From positions 186,001 through 250,000 of the forward strand of contig JAPEVC010000001.1 in the NCBI GenBank assembly GCA_027946555.1: 64,000 bases of DNA, written 5' to 3'. The translations under genes were made by a program, and so were the position numbers. Source of the DNA: Gnomoniopsis sp. IMI 355080 (Eukaryota > Ascomycota > Sordariomycetes > Diaporthales > Gnomoniaceae). Below the pieces are notes generated by a model. That model made no database searches and had not been told where the DNA came from. It saw only the letters and a list, made by a program, of their open reading frames with translations. The stretch's first letter is position 1, and every line of letters begins with the position of its first letter. This document shows positions 24,501 through 35,000 of this stretch, piece after piece.

Positions 24501-24601
24501 GTCCGAGTAGTGTAGCGGTTATCATCCGAGCTTCCCAGTCCTGCTGGAGTTGACTCAGTCAAAAAATGCTCGGGACCCGGATTCGACTTCCGGCTCGGAC
24601 A
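24501..24601 (+). tRNA. tRNA-Gly (anticodon CCC) with a 29-nt intron
   Basis: The acceptor stem GTCCGAG (24501-24507) pairs perfectly with CTCGGAC (24594-24600). The D arm contains GTGTAGCGGTTATCAT. The anticodon stem CGAGC (24527-24531) pairs with GCTCG (24568-24572). The loop is TT-CCC-A plus T, giving anticodon CCC at 24534-24536. An intron at 24538-24566 sits one base after the anticodon, the standard nuclear position. The T arm is CCGGA-TTCGACT-TCCGG. The discriminator base is A at 24601, and a TTCCTTTT stretch ends transcription. Two oddities: the usually invariant 53-61 G-C pair is A-T here, and the variable loop has only four bases. It may be a slightly decayed copy. It reads the GGG codon. 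Confidence 0.85.
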
Positions 24602-25691
24602 TTCTTCCTTTTGCATATCATTTCGGTGACATTTTGGCACTTGCATTTCAGAGATCTTAATTTTACTATTCTTTGTTTACATTTTGTATCAATTTGCGGT
24701 CGCTGAAGCTGCGTTTGGACTCGTATGCGGGCTGACAATGTGAGCTGGCCGCGCTCCGCATGTTGGCGCGCCGGCATATCTCTCCGCTGTATTCGTTTAT
24801 TTCAAGGAGCCCAATATCTAGTTTACCACTATACACCTACTATATTCATACTAGGCACAATGCTGAATATTTTCGGGGCATTGTCTAGCTACTTACATTA
24901 CACTTCCCCGGGAGCATATGCGACTTTTTTTTTTTTTTGTAGGGGTAATGATCTTTGAACATCAGAGCTAGGGCTTGCGGTCGATAGCTTCTGGACTGGG
25001 GCGTTGTGCTATCTGAAGCTGATCCTTCAGTACACCCACGCATGGTGTTGACCATTTGTATAAAGACGGCGGCTGTGGCGTTCTGCACGCGATTGTCTGG
25101 TATAGCGCAGGAAACCAAAATGATTTTACCGTACATGTAGAATAGAGTAAATAATATATCAAGATAATCAGGGCGCAACCAAATTACTGACGAGGATGTA
25201 CCTTCAGCATTGACGCATTTGCTGTAAGAGCTCCCAGACACTCGTTTTCGCGCGATTATGCTTGGACCTATGCATAGCTGCTGTCAGTATGTCCATTTGG
25301 CGGCGAGGAGATAATACCAAGCCAGGTACAAGATAGCCAAGATTGGGGCTCAACATGCCGTCATATTGTGAAGTTTGCTGTGTGTGTAAATGCAGTACTT
25401 ATATACGCAGGCTTGCCAGATAGTAGATACCTATTATAGTAACTGCAAATACTATGGTAGGTGCAGGGGCCTTCTCGAGAGTGGATACGGATCTACCCGT
25501 AAACTGCCGATTGGACAGCGCGCTACAGGGGACAGGGGTGTTCACTTACTTGGATCCCTGGAAAGCTCGACGGCCTCAAATTTTCCATGCCAACCCTTAT
25601 TCAAAGACTTCCTTGCATGTGACACAATAAGACGTCCCCACGTTGTCCCTATGCAGGTAGGCATAGGTATGCATTCACTTCGGCGACTACA
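24602..25691. other. Intergenic region between tRNA-Gly and the C5-methyltransferase-like gene
   Basis: About 1.1 kb. A run of 14 T lies at 24925-24938. The remainder is AT-rich with small open frames only. The last 200 bp should hold the promoter of the downstream gene. No repeats or transposon ends are seen. Confidence 0.45.
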
Positions 25692-27218
25692 ATGATCTCA
25701 AGTTGGGCGAGGCCAGCGCCAACTCGACTCTGGGCAGCATGTCGTCGCCAAACACTCCAGGCTGGTACTTTCTACCACACCTCGACTTCCAGGAATGCCG
25801 ACACCACAAGCTCGGGGGCTAGCACCGATGATTTGCTCGCTCCGCAAGACAGTAAAAAGGCCTACCGAGGAGGGCCAAACACATCCGAGTATGCAGTGCA
25901 GCAACTAAACCTGACTCCGCGTGGGCGGGAGAGGGCCATCCGGTCTAAGGCAACATGGGAGCACGCGTCTGACCGCACCTTCATAGATATCAATCCCGGA
26001 TTGGGCGGTTTCCATCACGCCTTCCGGGGTCATGATTTCAGGCTCCTTTGTGCTATTGAACAGGATCCGGAGAACGCCGAATTGTATAAGCAGAACTTTC
26101 GAGGAGCAAAGGTGAAGACTGGGGAGCTGAGCCGCGGCATACTCCCACATTATGCATCAGTCTTGTGCCTGCCGTGCTATGGCACAGATGGACGGATGAT
26201 GTCCGAAACGCTCAAGCTTGTCGCAAGCAAACCGACCCAGCGACGGCCGCTCATTTTGGTCTTGGAGCACGCCGCCAGCTTTGCATCTGTGGACCAGCAC
26301 AAACGGCCGACGGGAGAGTTTGCAAAACTGCAGGCACAACTCTCCGATATGGGATACAGCTTTCAGTGGCGTATTTATGACACGAGCAGATTCGGACTCC
26401 CGTTGCAACGGGAGCGCTTGTTCATGATCGCTGTAAAGGAAAGCTACTCACGAGTGCCATTTGAATTTCCCAATTCGCCTTATACGCCCGCCGAGGCCGA
26501 TGAAATCACTGTGCGGTCAATCTTGGAGAACCCGTCGGGCGCAAGCCTGGAGAAGCTTTTGTACAGGGGATCTGGAGAAGTCCTTTGGAGAGAAAGACCC
26601 GTAATCAGTCGGAACGTGATCAACATGGGCCACTACTTGGAGGAGCCACGAGAAGGCAAGCGAGAGAGATACCTCATCCTCTCCGATTTAGGTCATGTGC
26701 CCTCTTTGGATCCGGATTCCCCTTTCTATATTCGAACACTGGGTTCAGAGAAATCGGGCCTTGGGTCAAATACTCTCAATAGCCGCGGCTCACGCACGCC
26801 TCCAGAACATGACGAGGACGGGAGATATATGATGATTCGCAAGTTGACGCCTCGTGAACAGGCCAGATTATACGGCTTCACGGACGACATGCATCTGTGG
26901 AGTGAGCAAGGACTCGCTTGGAAACATCTCGCATCTAGCGTTTCACCATGCATCGCCGACGCACTGGCAAGCGCCATCACTGTACAGTACTTTACAGGAC
27001 CTCAGAAAAGACCCAAATCGTATTGGGATGGCGCCAAGGACGCTGATCTGCCACTCATGAACGATTTACTGAGGAGACTGGAGGGCGACGTGCAGCTGCT
27101 CAGGAGAGACTTGAGTCTCGCCAAGGAGCAAGTGATAGGACACAACATAGAGCTGCGGGAGTTGAGAAGAAGGTTGCAAGAGGTTGAGAAACAAAGGCAT
27201 GTCACATCGTATTCTTGA
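25692..27218 (+). CDS. C5-cytosine DNA methyltransferase-like protein, possibly mitochondrial
   Basis: One uninterrupted frame of 508 aa. The N terminus (1-35) has Arg/Ser/Ala and no acid, like a mitochondrial presequence. From residue 96 the order of C5-methyltransferase motifs is recognisable: FIDINPGLGGFHHAF (97-111, motif I), AIEQDPENAELYKQNF (motif II), LCLPCYGTDG (159-167, motif IV with Cys162), LVLEHAASF (motif VI, Glu192), FGLPLQRERLFMIAV (motif VIII), RKLTPREQARLYGF (383-396, motif IX) and KHLASSVSP (411-419, motif X). Several signature residues differ: no FxG in motif I, PCY instead of PCQ, EHA for ENV, Leu for the first Gln of QxRxR, and SS for GNS. The C-terminal 60 residues form a basic coiled coil. 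This is not DIM-2, RID/Masc, Dnmt2 or Dnmt5, as their extra domains are absent. It could be an active divergent enzyme or a catalytically altered relative. It is convergent with the next gene (116 bp gap). Confidence 0.85.
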   Translation: MISSWARPAPTRLWAACRRQTLQAGTFYHTSTSRNADTTSSGASTDDLLAPQDSKKAYRGGPNTSEYAVQQLNLTPRGRERAIRSKATWEHASDRTFIDINPGLGGFHHAFRGHDFRLLCAIEQDPENAELYKQNFRGAKVKTGELSRGILPHYASVLCLPCYGTDGRMMSETLKLVASKPTQRRPLILVLEHAASFASVDQHKRPTGEFAKLQAQLSDMGYSFQWRIYDTSRFGLPLQRERLFMIAVKESYSRVPFEFPNSPYTPAEADEITVRSILENPSGASLEKLLYRGSGEVLWRERPVISRNVINMGHYLEEPREGKRERYLILSDLGHVPSLDPDSPFYIRTLGSEKSGLGSNTLNSRGSRTPPEHDEDGRYMMIRKLTPREQARLYGFTDDMHLWSEQGLAWKHLASSVSPCIADALASAITVQYFTGPQKRPKSYWDGAKDADLPLMNDLLRRLEGDVQLLRRDLSLAKEQVIGHNIELRELRRRLQEVEKQRHVTSYS

Positions 27219-27334
27219 AGACACAGCGAGTCACATGGGCAATAGGGACAGTCCCGAATACGTGTGTACAGAATCAGTCGATTGCACCCCTGCGCCTTAT
27301 TATCATCTTGGTATATCCGAGCGAGCCACAAAGC

Positions 27335-28084
27335 TTATATCAAAAGGCACAACACAACCACGACAATCACAAAAATAGCCAATATAAACAGATATGGATG
27401 CTCAGCCGAGAAGTCCAAGCAGCGCTGCCACATCCGCTTCAGCCACCCTTTGACGCCACGCTGCTTCGGCGTCACCCCGTCTTTGCCTTGCAAAGGCTGC
27501 GTCGTTCCAACCCATCGGTCGTTATCTCTGTACAGCACCACGCCCCGAGTAGACTCGCTCTCGCACATGGAGTCACTTTCCGAGTTCTCTGCGTCGCTGT
27601 CATCTCCCCGGAAGATCTTTCTCGTCGACGTGAGCCGCCTCCTTAGCGCATCACGGTAGCGCTTTCGCTGCTTCAGAGTTGTGAGGTCTTCCCGACTCGG
27701 CTCAGAGATGATATCGGGGAGGGGTGTATATCCCGGGAGAGCAGGTGGGAGAGGGTGGGCGTATGGAGGAGGATCAATGTTCTCATAGTCTGGCGGGGTA
27801 AGAGGTCGCGGTTCCTGGAAAGACTCCTCGACATCGGCGAAAGGGTCCGCCTGAGGCTCTGGCTGGGGCTCTGGCTGGGGCTCAACCTGAGGAGACACAG
27901 GCTGAACCACCGGGATCTCTTGCAGGGACGGTCTGGGCGAGGCGGTGCGCTGTGGGCTGATGGTGGCATAGCCAGCGCGAATCTTGCGCAGAACGGTTCT
28001 TCCCTTCACATCGGAGCGTGCATCAGGCAGCTGGTGGGCCCGCGGTCCCTGGTGAACCCAGAACACGGGGGAGTTGAAAGTCAT
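27335..28084 (-). CDS. Putative tail-anchored membrane protein with PPxY motifs
   Basis: A single-exon frame of 249 aa, starting at the first ATG. The N-terminal half is proline-rich, with a short EPQPEPQPEPQ repeat and two PY-type motifs (TPPDY and PPPY), the sites bound by WW domains of Rsp5/Nedd4 ubiquitin ligases. A basic segment (LKQRKRYRDALRRRL) and an acidic serine stretch follow. The chain ends in one hydrophobic helix (YLFILAIFVIVVVVLCLL) with almost nothing after it, the layout of a tail anchor. No signal peptide is present, so most of it should face the cytosol. I do not recognise a named family; a role as an Rsp5 adaptor on ER, Golgi or vacuole membranes is inferred from these motifs. 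Confidence 0.75.
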   Translation of the reverse strand: MTFNSPVFWVHQGPRAHQLPDARSDVKGRTVLRKIRAGYATISPQRTASPRPSLQEIPVVQPVSPQVEPQPEPQPEPQADPFADVEESFQEPRPLTPPDYENIDPPPYAHPLPPALPGYTPLPDIISEPSREDLTTLKQRKRYRDALRRRLTSTRKIFRGDDSDAENSESDSMCESESTRGVVLYRDNDRWVGTTQPLQGKDGVTPKQRGVKGWLKRMWQRCLDFSAEHPYLFILAIFVIVVVVLCLLI

Positions 28085-31000
28085 GATGACTGATCAGGGG
28101 CTGTGCTGAGCACTTGAGGATGGAGTTGTGGTGCAGGAAGAGAGCCCTTCAGGAGATGTAGAGCAGATCCGAACGTCCAAGCGTGGGAAGGGGGAAGACT
28201 TGACTTATAAATCGTCCTTGTTCCTGAGTCAGAAATGTCTTCACAAAAGAGTCAATAAGACGAGACGTCCGGCTCCTGTGGGATATATGGACGAGACCCA
28301 CCTCGTTTAAGTAGGTAGAGATGCATCGGCCCCAACCGCCCCGGGACCGTCAGGCGCAGAATTCATGCATCCAGCTTTTCGACAGCATGGAAAAGCGACT
28401 CCAGCAGTCTGGATCACGATCTGCCAAATGCAGAATTGGATACATCGGAAATAAAGCGGGTCTTGCTATAGCATTGATGGAGGATAGACCAAGGTGAGTC
28501 CAGGCACAAAACATTCTGCCCAAACTGCGTCATTACCAGTGATGTGTCCAGGCTAGCGTGTCATGCCGCCCGGCGTTGACTGGGCTTCTCCTGGTTCCAG
28601 CGACAGCCTTACTGAGGATTCTCACCGAGTTTCAGGCTAACGTTTCCTGCCTTACTCGCACTAATTGTCTTCTGCCGGTGAGGCGGACCACGGTCCCGGG
28701 ACTTTGTTCTCCTCTACTGCGTACTCCTTTCTGAATCTGGGCCCCAAAAAAGGATCATGCTTCCACGGGCATTGTCCACACGCATGGAAAATTAACGATG
28801 CCAAATTGCCAATTCAATCGCTGGTTCGTTAAAATTCATCGACGATCTAGGCCTTGCATCCCGATTCTAGACCAGCGCTGGAGCTTAATGCAAGTCGCGA
28901 CAAAGGCCAAGCCCGGGGAGAATGGCTTTTGATGCCACAGAATGCACCCACTGCTCTCGCCAACATTGCGCTCGAATTGCATCTACAATGTGGGAAATGA
29001 ATTGCAAAGAAATGGGTTAGGTAGATAAGTTTTTTGGTATTTTAAATTACATACACAACTAGTTAGACCGTACCTAAAGTGAAATGCCTGGTCGATCAGA
29101 CGACCATTAGGTTTTCATTCAAGCAAGACGCCTAAGGTTGTCCCCAAGGGTATTTTGCATGTTCCTCACGAAATTGCCATTCTAGGATCGCGATCGCCCT
29201 GTCCCGCAACGTTTCACTATTTGGGTCTTCCCTGATATTTCAAAAGCTAGGCCATAATGCTCAAGAGTCTATTCTCGCGCCGCTCCTCCCCTATCTAGCC
29301 TGCCGTATCTACGTGTCGGCGCTTGTTGGTTTGGGTCGGGTGACGATATCGTCGTATAGACAGTTAGTCCAATTGTAAGTGTGAATGATAGATGGTTCCT
29401 CTAAATAAGGGATTGGAGGAGTGGTCCCTTTGAATAGGGCTCATATACCCTATTCCAGGGCGTGCCTCTCCTTACTCATCCCTTTGCACAGGGGTAATCC
29501 CCCTGTGTCTATATCTAGCTATCTATCTAGATCCACAGCGCTCCAATCCTCGTGAACAAAAGAAAGAGAAAAAAAAAAAAAAAAACCATAAAAATTGGAC
29601 GCGATTTCGTCACACATTTCATGCCATGCGCGGCGGTCTGATGCTGCTGGCGAATATCGGGATCCTGAGCTGAAGCCTTGAGAGTTCGAGGTTCGTCTCC
29701 CTCTCTCGTAATCACAGGCTAGGTTTGTAAGAGGGTCCCCAGGCCTCAGCTCGAGCATGCCGTCACTCGTCCCGTAGAAACCGCATTATCGACTTTGAGC
29801 TGAAAAATGCTATTTTTGTTTCCGCGATTCGGCGGGCTCTGGGAGAGCAGCACGTAATGATTTCTCGCTCCTTCAACATGTCCGTGCAAGTGGACGACCA
29901 GTCTGTCGTTCGTAGCGAAGCGGTGATTGGTACAGGAACAATCGACCGTTTTCTGACCAGCACCGTTGATGATTTGGAATCTCGAGTGGATGGGCCTCCT
30001 CGTCAATCCGTACCATCTGGCTTCCAGTTCGCGTGCTTTTTTGGTTGATAGATAGGACGAGCATCGAGTGCCCAGGTGGGATACTTCAGAGACACTGTGA
30101 AAGCGACAAATGACGATAATATCGGGATCATCTTATGCATATCTGAGCGAGGTCTCAGTGAACCCTTTGTGGAGTTGGAACAGATCGATGCTTGCAAGTT
30201 GAAGATGATAACGTGGAAGAGATACAACTTGATGCTTTTAACCCGGGTATCCAGTGATACGTTCAAACCCCACGCTCTTCGTGAAGACAGCTGTTGTCAA
30301 AGGCATCACAGCCTTTCACTCTGTGAGGTGGTTCGGAGAGATCCTTCTATCGGCTTGGTCTTATGCTGACCGCATCCAATGACTCAGCCGTTGCGTCTGG
30401 GGCAGGTCAGTGAGGTCGTTCCATGACAATGTATGGGCCCTTGAAGTATTTACTCATCTCATGGAACCCTCCTGTCTTTGGTCTCCTTGTACATATTCGA
30501 TAATTTAATGGTGGGCGACAAAAGTCTGTGAGCAGTTGACCGCTTCTCCCCCTTTATTCATGACGCGATGTTTAGATAATATGTATGTTATGTATTTGAG
30601 TTCACAGCTACGTAGAATGCAGCAGCCTACTGGGAGCTTGCGCATATTCAAACTCAAAACGTGACACTTTCAGGTGGGCATTTTGCTGTTCATCTTGGTG
30701 ACACTGTCAGTAGCATGGAGAAACACCTGTGCCTAGTACTGTCCCTACCATCTCACCATCGTAAAATTCACTGGGCAATTGGTATTGATTTCTACAGCAA
30801 ATCGTACTGTTCAATACCTCGTGCCATCAGCCGGCATGCTCATCACCATGGCGGTTCTATCAGTCGACGGCCTCGCAATGTAATTCAGTGAGCGACAATG
30901 TTGATCGGACCACCAAACATCGGGACGAACACCGGCCTGGATGCGGGCGCTCTCTTCTTGTAAATCGCGAATACAAGCGAAAACCCTACATCAATGATAG

Positions 31001-32009
31001 TAGATGAACTTGCCGCCTCTTTTGGCATGCAAGGGACGCCACGCAGCGCTTCGTTTATTGGCTCAGAGACTGAGTCGTTTACGAGTAAGCCACATTGCTA
31101 GCTTTACATTGCGGAAGCCTCTATGTCTGATGCGGAAGTCATCAATCTTTTGCAACGCTTGAGACTTGACCCTGACCGAATCGCACCCTCAGCCATCTCT
31201 ATGACATCCTTAGGCGAGCATTGCAGTGTTAACGGCGTATGGCCACTGTCGTAAAGCCTGAAAGAAACCATGTCTGCGACTGCTCTGGCTCGCAGCCAGA
31301 CTGAGGGGACCTGGCCCGACGAAGCGTACGTCCTTTTAGGAAATGTACAGAATTGCGTAGAGACTTATTTGTGATATAAAACGAGTAAGATCTCTCGAAT
31401 TTTGTGGTAGTAATTTAGTTGTTCACGGAGTTGGAGAAAATGAGTGATTGATATTGTGGATCTGGATATTGCAAAGCAGCGACACTCGCTATTGTGGGAG
31501 TAACTGAAGATTGTTCTTGTCTTGATCTTTCCCTCCTTACCTTGGCAGTAAATATGACTTGATAGCATGATGTAGAGGAACCGAACGTGTAGTTTTATAA
31601 GTTTGTGGTGAGCATGTTGTCTTTCCGAGAAGTCTTATAGCGTCCAGAGCTATCTCTATACCCATTGGAAGGCTGTCCATCGTGCCTACCTACGTCCTCA
31701 TCAGCATCTCTACTTCGTCTTCTCCTTACTTGGTGGTTTCGAATTTCTAAGCCAATATGAAAGTTAATACCAATCGCATTCCTCTATCTGACCGGTCCAA
31801 GCCCCCGCGAGGGTCCCTAAGCTGTATAAACTTGTTTTTACAAGAACGCCGGCCAACCAGTCTGGCATCTCCTGGGCGACAAAGTACTGCCCTGCTCAGA
31901 GCCTTAGCCTCGCGGCTTTTCTGCCAAATTTGTCTTCTACACCCACAAATATACAAGAGAACAGCCTACTTGCCTTTTCTTCCTCTCACCAACACCAGAC
32001 TCTCTCTTC
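28085..32009. other. Gene-poor interval, 3.9 kb
   Basis: The first 200 bp should contain the leader and promoter of the tail-anchored protein gene. The rest is AT-rich and has no conserved gene. It contains three perfect or near-perfect hairpins at 29407-29507 and a run of 17 A at 29569-29585. It also has a weak two-exon secreted-protein candidate on the minus strand at 29746-30140 (see findings). The last 250 bp is the 3' flank of the TFIIIC gene. Confidence 0.5.
29407..29507. repeat. Cluster of three short inverted repeats
   Basis: Three hairpins lie in 101 bp. AAGGGA (29407-29412) pairs with TCCCTT (29425-29430). GAATAGGG (29432-29439) pairs with CCCTATTC (29448-29455), loop 8. CACAGGGG (29487-29494) pairs with CCCCTGTG (29500-29507), loop 5. 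The last two arms are perfect over 8 bp. Function unknown. Confidence 0.6.
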
Positions 32010-35000
32010 TCACAGCATGCGGTATTTTCCCCGTCTCCTAGACTGTCCAGAATTCCATTGCTCATACTGGTCCTTGGTACGCCGTCCACTAATTTTCACC
32101 GCGGCGTCCTCACCCTCATCCACAGTGGGCGCAGGGGCCATATCCAGCATTGGTTGGCCTAAGACCAGCCACCACCACTCCGTCACCGTGACCGCGCCGC
32201 CGGGCACTGTCATTTCGCGCAAAACGCCATTCTCCAGGCCCCACTTGCGCACGACCTCGATCTCAAAATGCTCAAAGCACGGCTTGAGCGCCTGCGTCGC
32301 GAAATCATCGGTCATGGCGCCGCGCGTGGCGTATGCGAACAGGACGCCAGCCAGCATCTTGAACCAGCGCGCACGGTCAGGCGTGCCAAAGAAGTCGCAC
32401 CACATGGGCAGCTTTCCGTCCTCGGTCGCGGCGGGAATGTTGTCGGGCAGCGTGGCGCGGTGCAGGATCTCGATGTCCTCGTTATATACGTAACGGTCGG
32501 TGGGCACGAGATGCAGGTCGAAGCGGTAGTAGCTCTTGGGGTATTTGCGAGACTCGTAGAAGCCTGGCTTGAAGCCGAAAGGGATGCTGGGCCTGTTCCT
32601 AGGCTCGATACGTACGCGGCCGGCAGCTTGTAGGTTGAATGCAGCGAGAATCATTCCGTCCTCTGTACGCCATGGGAGTTCGACGCTCTCACCCTTCTTG
32701 AAAGCCTGGTCCAGCTTGATTTTAAAATCCGCGGCCACCGAGAACTTGACCTCGTTGGCGTAGCGGTCGAGTGTCCTGGAGAAATGCTCGTTGAGCCGGT
32801 ACGGACGGCCGGTTGTCAGAGCTTTGGACTTGGCCTTGATCGCGATGCGGCGGTGCTCTAAATCGAAAATGGTAGCTTCGAGTAGATCGCTCACCTCCTG
32901 CTCAGTACGATGACCCTCACGAACCAGGCCCTTGAACTTACCTCTGATTTCGTACGGCGAATACTGCTCCGGATCGGTGCAGCAGAGCGCGCGGAACCAG
33001 GAGCGCGCTATAACCTTATAGTTGTCGACAACTTCAGGCATGGTTTCGAGAGCCGTAGAGGCAGCCTCCGACGTAGAGTCCTGGAATCTGTTGAAAACGG
33101 ATCGTTGCCAGTGGTGATAAGTCTCGCGCCAGTCAAACTCGTCTTTGTCCACGTGGATGAGTTCAAGCTCATCCTCGAATTTGATCCGACTAGGCGGGAG
33201 TTCGATGGACTCTCGAACCACCAATGCAAGGGTCCACTTGACCAGCTTCAACCAGTCGTAGTTCAAAGGATCATCGAAGTCAAACGAGCCCAGTTCTCCA
33301 TTCTCGTAGGCTATCAGGAACTCATCTTGGAACTTTGCGGACAGGTTGTGGATGAAACCCTCACGCTCTTTCTTGATCATTGACCAAAACTTGCGCAAAT
33401 TAGATAGCTTAGCCTCCGGGAAGAGTCGCATCATGAGACCCCAGTCCATGGCCTTATTGATGCCACCTGTGAGTGTAGACACGGCAACATATGCAGCGAT
33501 GCGTGTGTCCTCGGCCTTCCAGTCGATCCCGAGGCTCTCCTCCCCCTTAGAGCGGAAGTATTCGGATTTCATGGTTGGATACGCGTTGAGCTCGCGCTGC
33601 ATCTTGATTTCGCGGACAGATGGATCTCTGGGGTTTCTCCTCTGATACTTGCGTGGTGGACCTTCGGGCTTAGGTTTGCGTGGACGGCCCCGACCGCGTT
33701 TCGGAGGCTTCATCGCGCTGATGTCGTACTGCAGATACGGATCATCATCGTGATCCTCGAGCTGCTCATACGGAATTGTCTCAAGTGTCCACTCGTTCTC
33801 ATCCAGCCACTGTAGATCCACGGGCGCCATATTACTGACCTCCTTGGTCGAGCTGAAGTTCATGAATACGTAGTTCGGCGCAATGGAGCCCGACATGAAG
33901 TGCTTGCCAACGTCGGAGAGCTCCCAGGCCTTGCATCCATCCACGCTCGTCAAGAAGACCCCGAGAGCTGGGTCAGTCCACTGTTCTGTCTTACAACGGC
34001 TAGTTATTCTGAAGGCCATCTCTTCGCTGGTCTTTGGCAAGTACTCAGCTTGCCTCTCACTCTGAGTAGGCATCCATCCCTTCATAGTGAAGCTGCCGCT
34101 AGTCTTTTCAAACCATGTATTAGGCATATTCGGCCAGACACCCCTGCCGTTCGCATGCAGCTCGGTCGTCGCGGCACAGGTTCCCGTAGGCACCTGCGGC
34201 TGGACTTCCTCTTCGTCTTCCTCTTCTGGCATGGAAAAGTCCGAAGGAGTCGAAGGAACATAGTCGTCCTCCAGCTGAGTATTGGGAGCGAGGAAGTCAA
34301 GCCCCGGCAGAGCAGTATGAGAAAAGAAGGAAGCAGGAAGCGATGAGAGGCCCGGATTGGTCGTACGGCTGCCATCAATGCTGAGCTTGGAAGGTTCAAG
34401 AATGACATATTCCTCGTCAAAATTGCGGCGCTTGCGTCCCCGTCTGCGCTTGACATAACGGCCATCGTCGTCATCGTCGTCCAACTTCTTCTTGCGCTTG
34501 ATTACTAGACCGGAGGCGCCATCTCTGCGTCGCTTGTCAGGACCTCGCTCTTCTTCCGACTCAGACTCCAGGCGTGCGCGACGGAACCGAGGCCGGACGC
34601 CTGCGAGTCCCTTCTCTTTGTAGAAAGGAGCGTTGAGCGTCGCGATTTCTGTGTCGAGTTTGTGGTCTCGCCGACCTGGTCCCGTGCCCCGCTTCTTGAC
34701 AGGCGGATCCAGCGATGAGAAATAGATCTTCTCATCCTCTGTTGGGGTGAAAGGGAACGGGATGTACATATCCGGGTGAACGGCCTCTGCCTGTGCCTTC
34801 AGATGAGATACTACTGGAGCAGTCTTGATTTGGATCTCCGGAAGGTACACAATATCATACTGTTTCCAGTGACCTTCAGGTTGGATGGCCACAGAGGCCG
34901 TCTTGATGATCTTGTCTTTCTCGAGCAACCCTACCCCACGAACAGTACCCACCTGGGTTGGTAGGACTCCATTTGGTGACGAGAAAGTAGCTTTGAAGAC

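Noticed and set aside
29569..29585. A-run (also 24925-24938 and 45126-45140) considered as retroposon tails
   Set aside because: No target-site duplications or reverse-transcriptase remnants nearby; simple homopolymers are common in fungal intergenic and intronic DNA.
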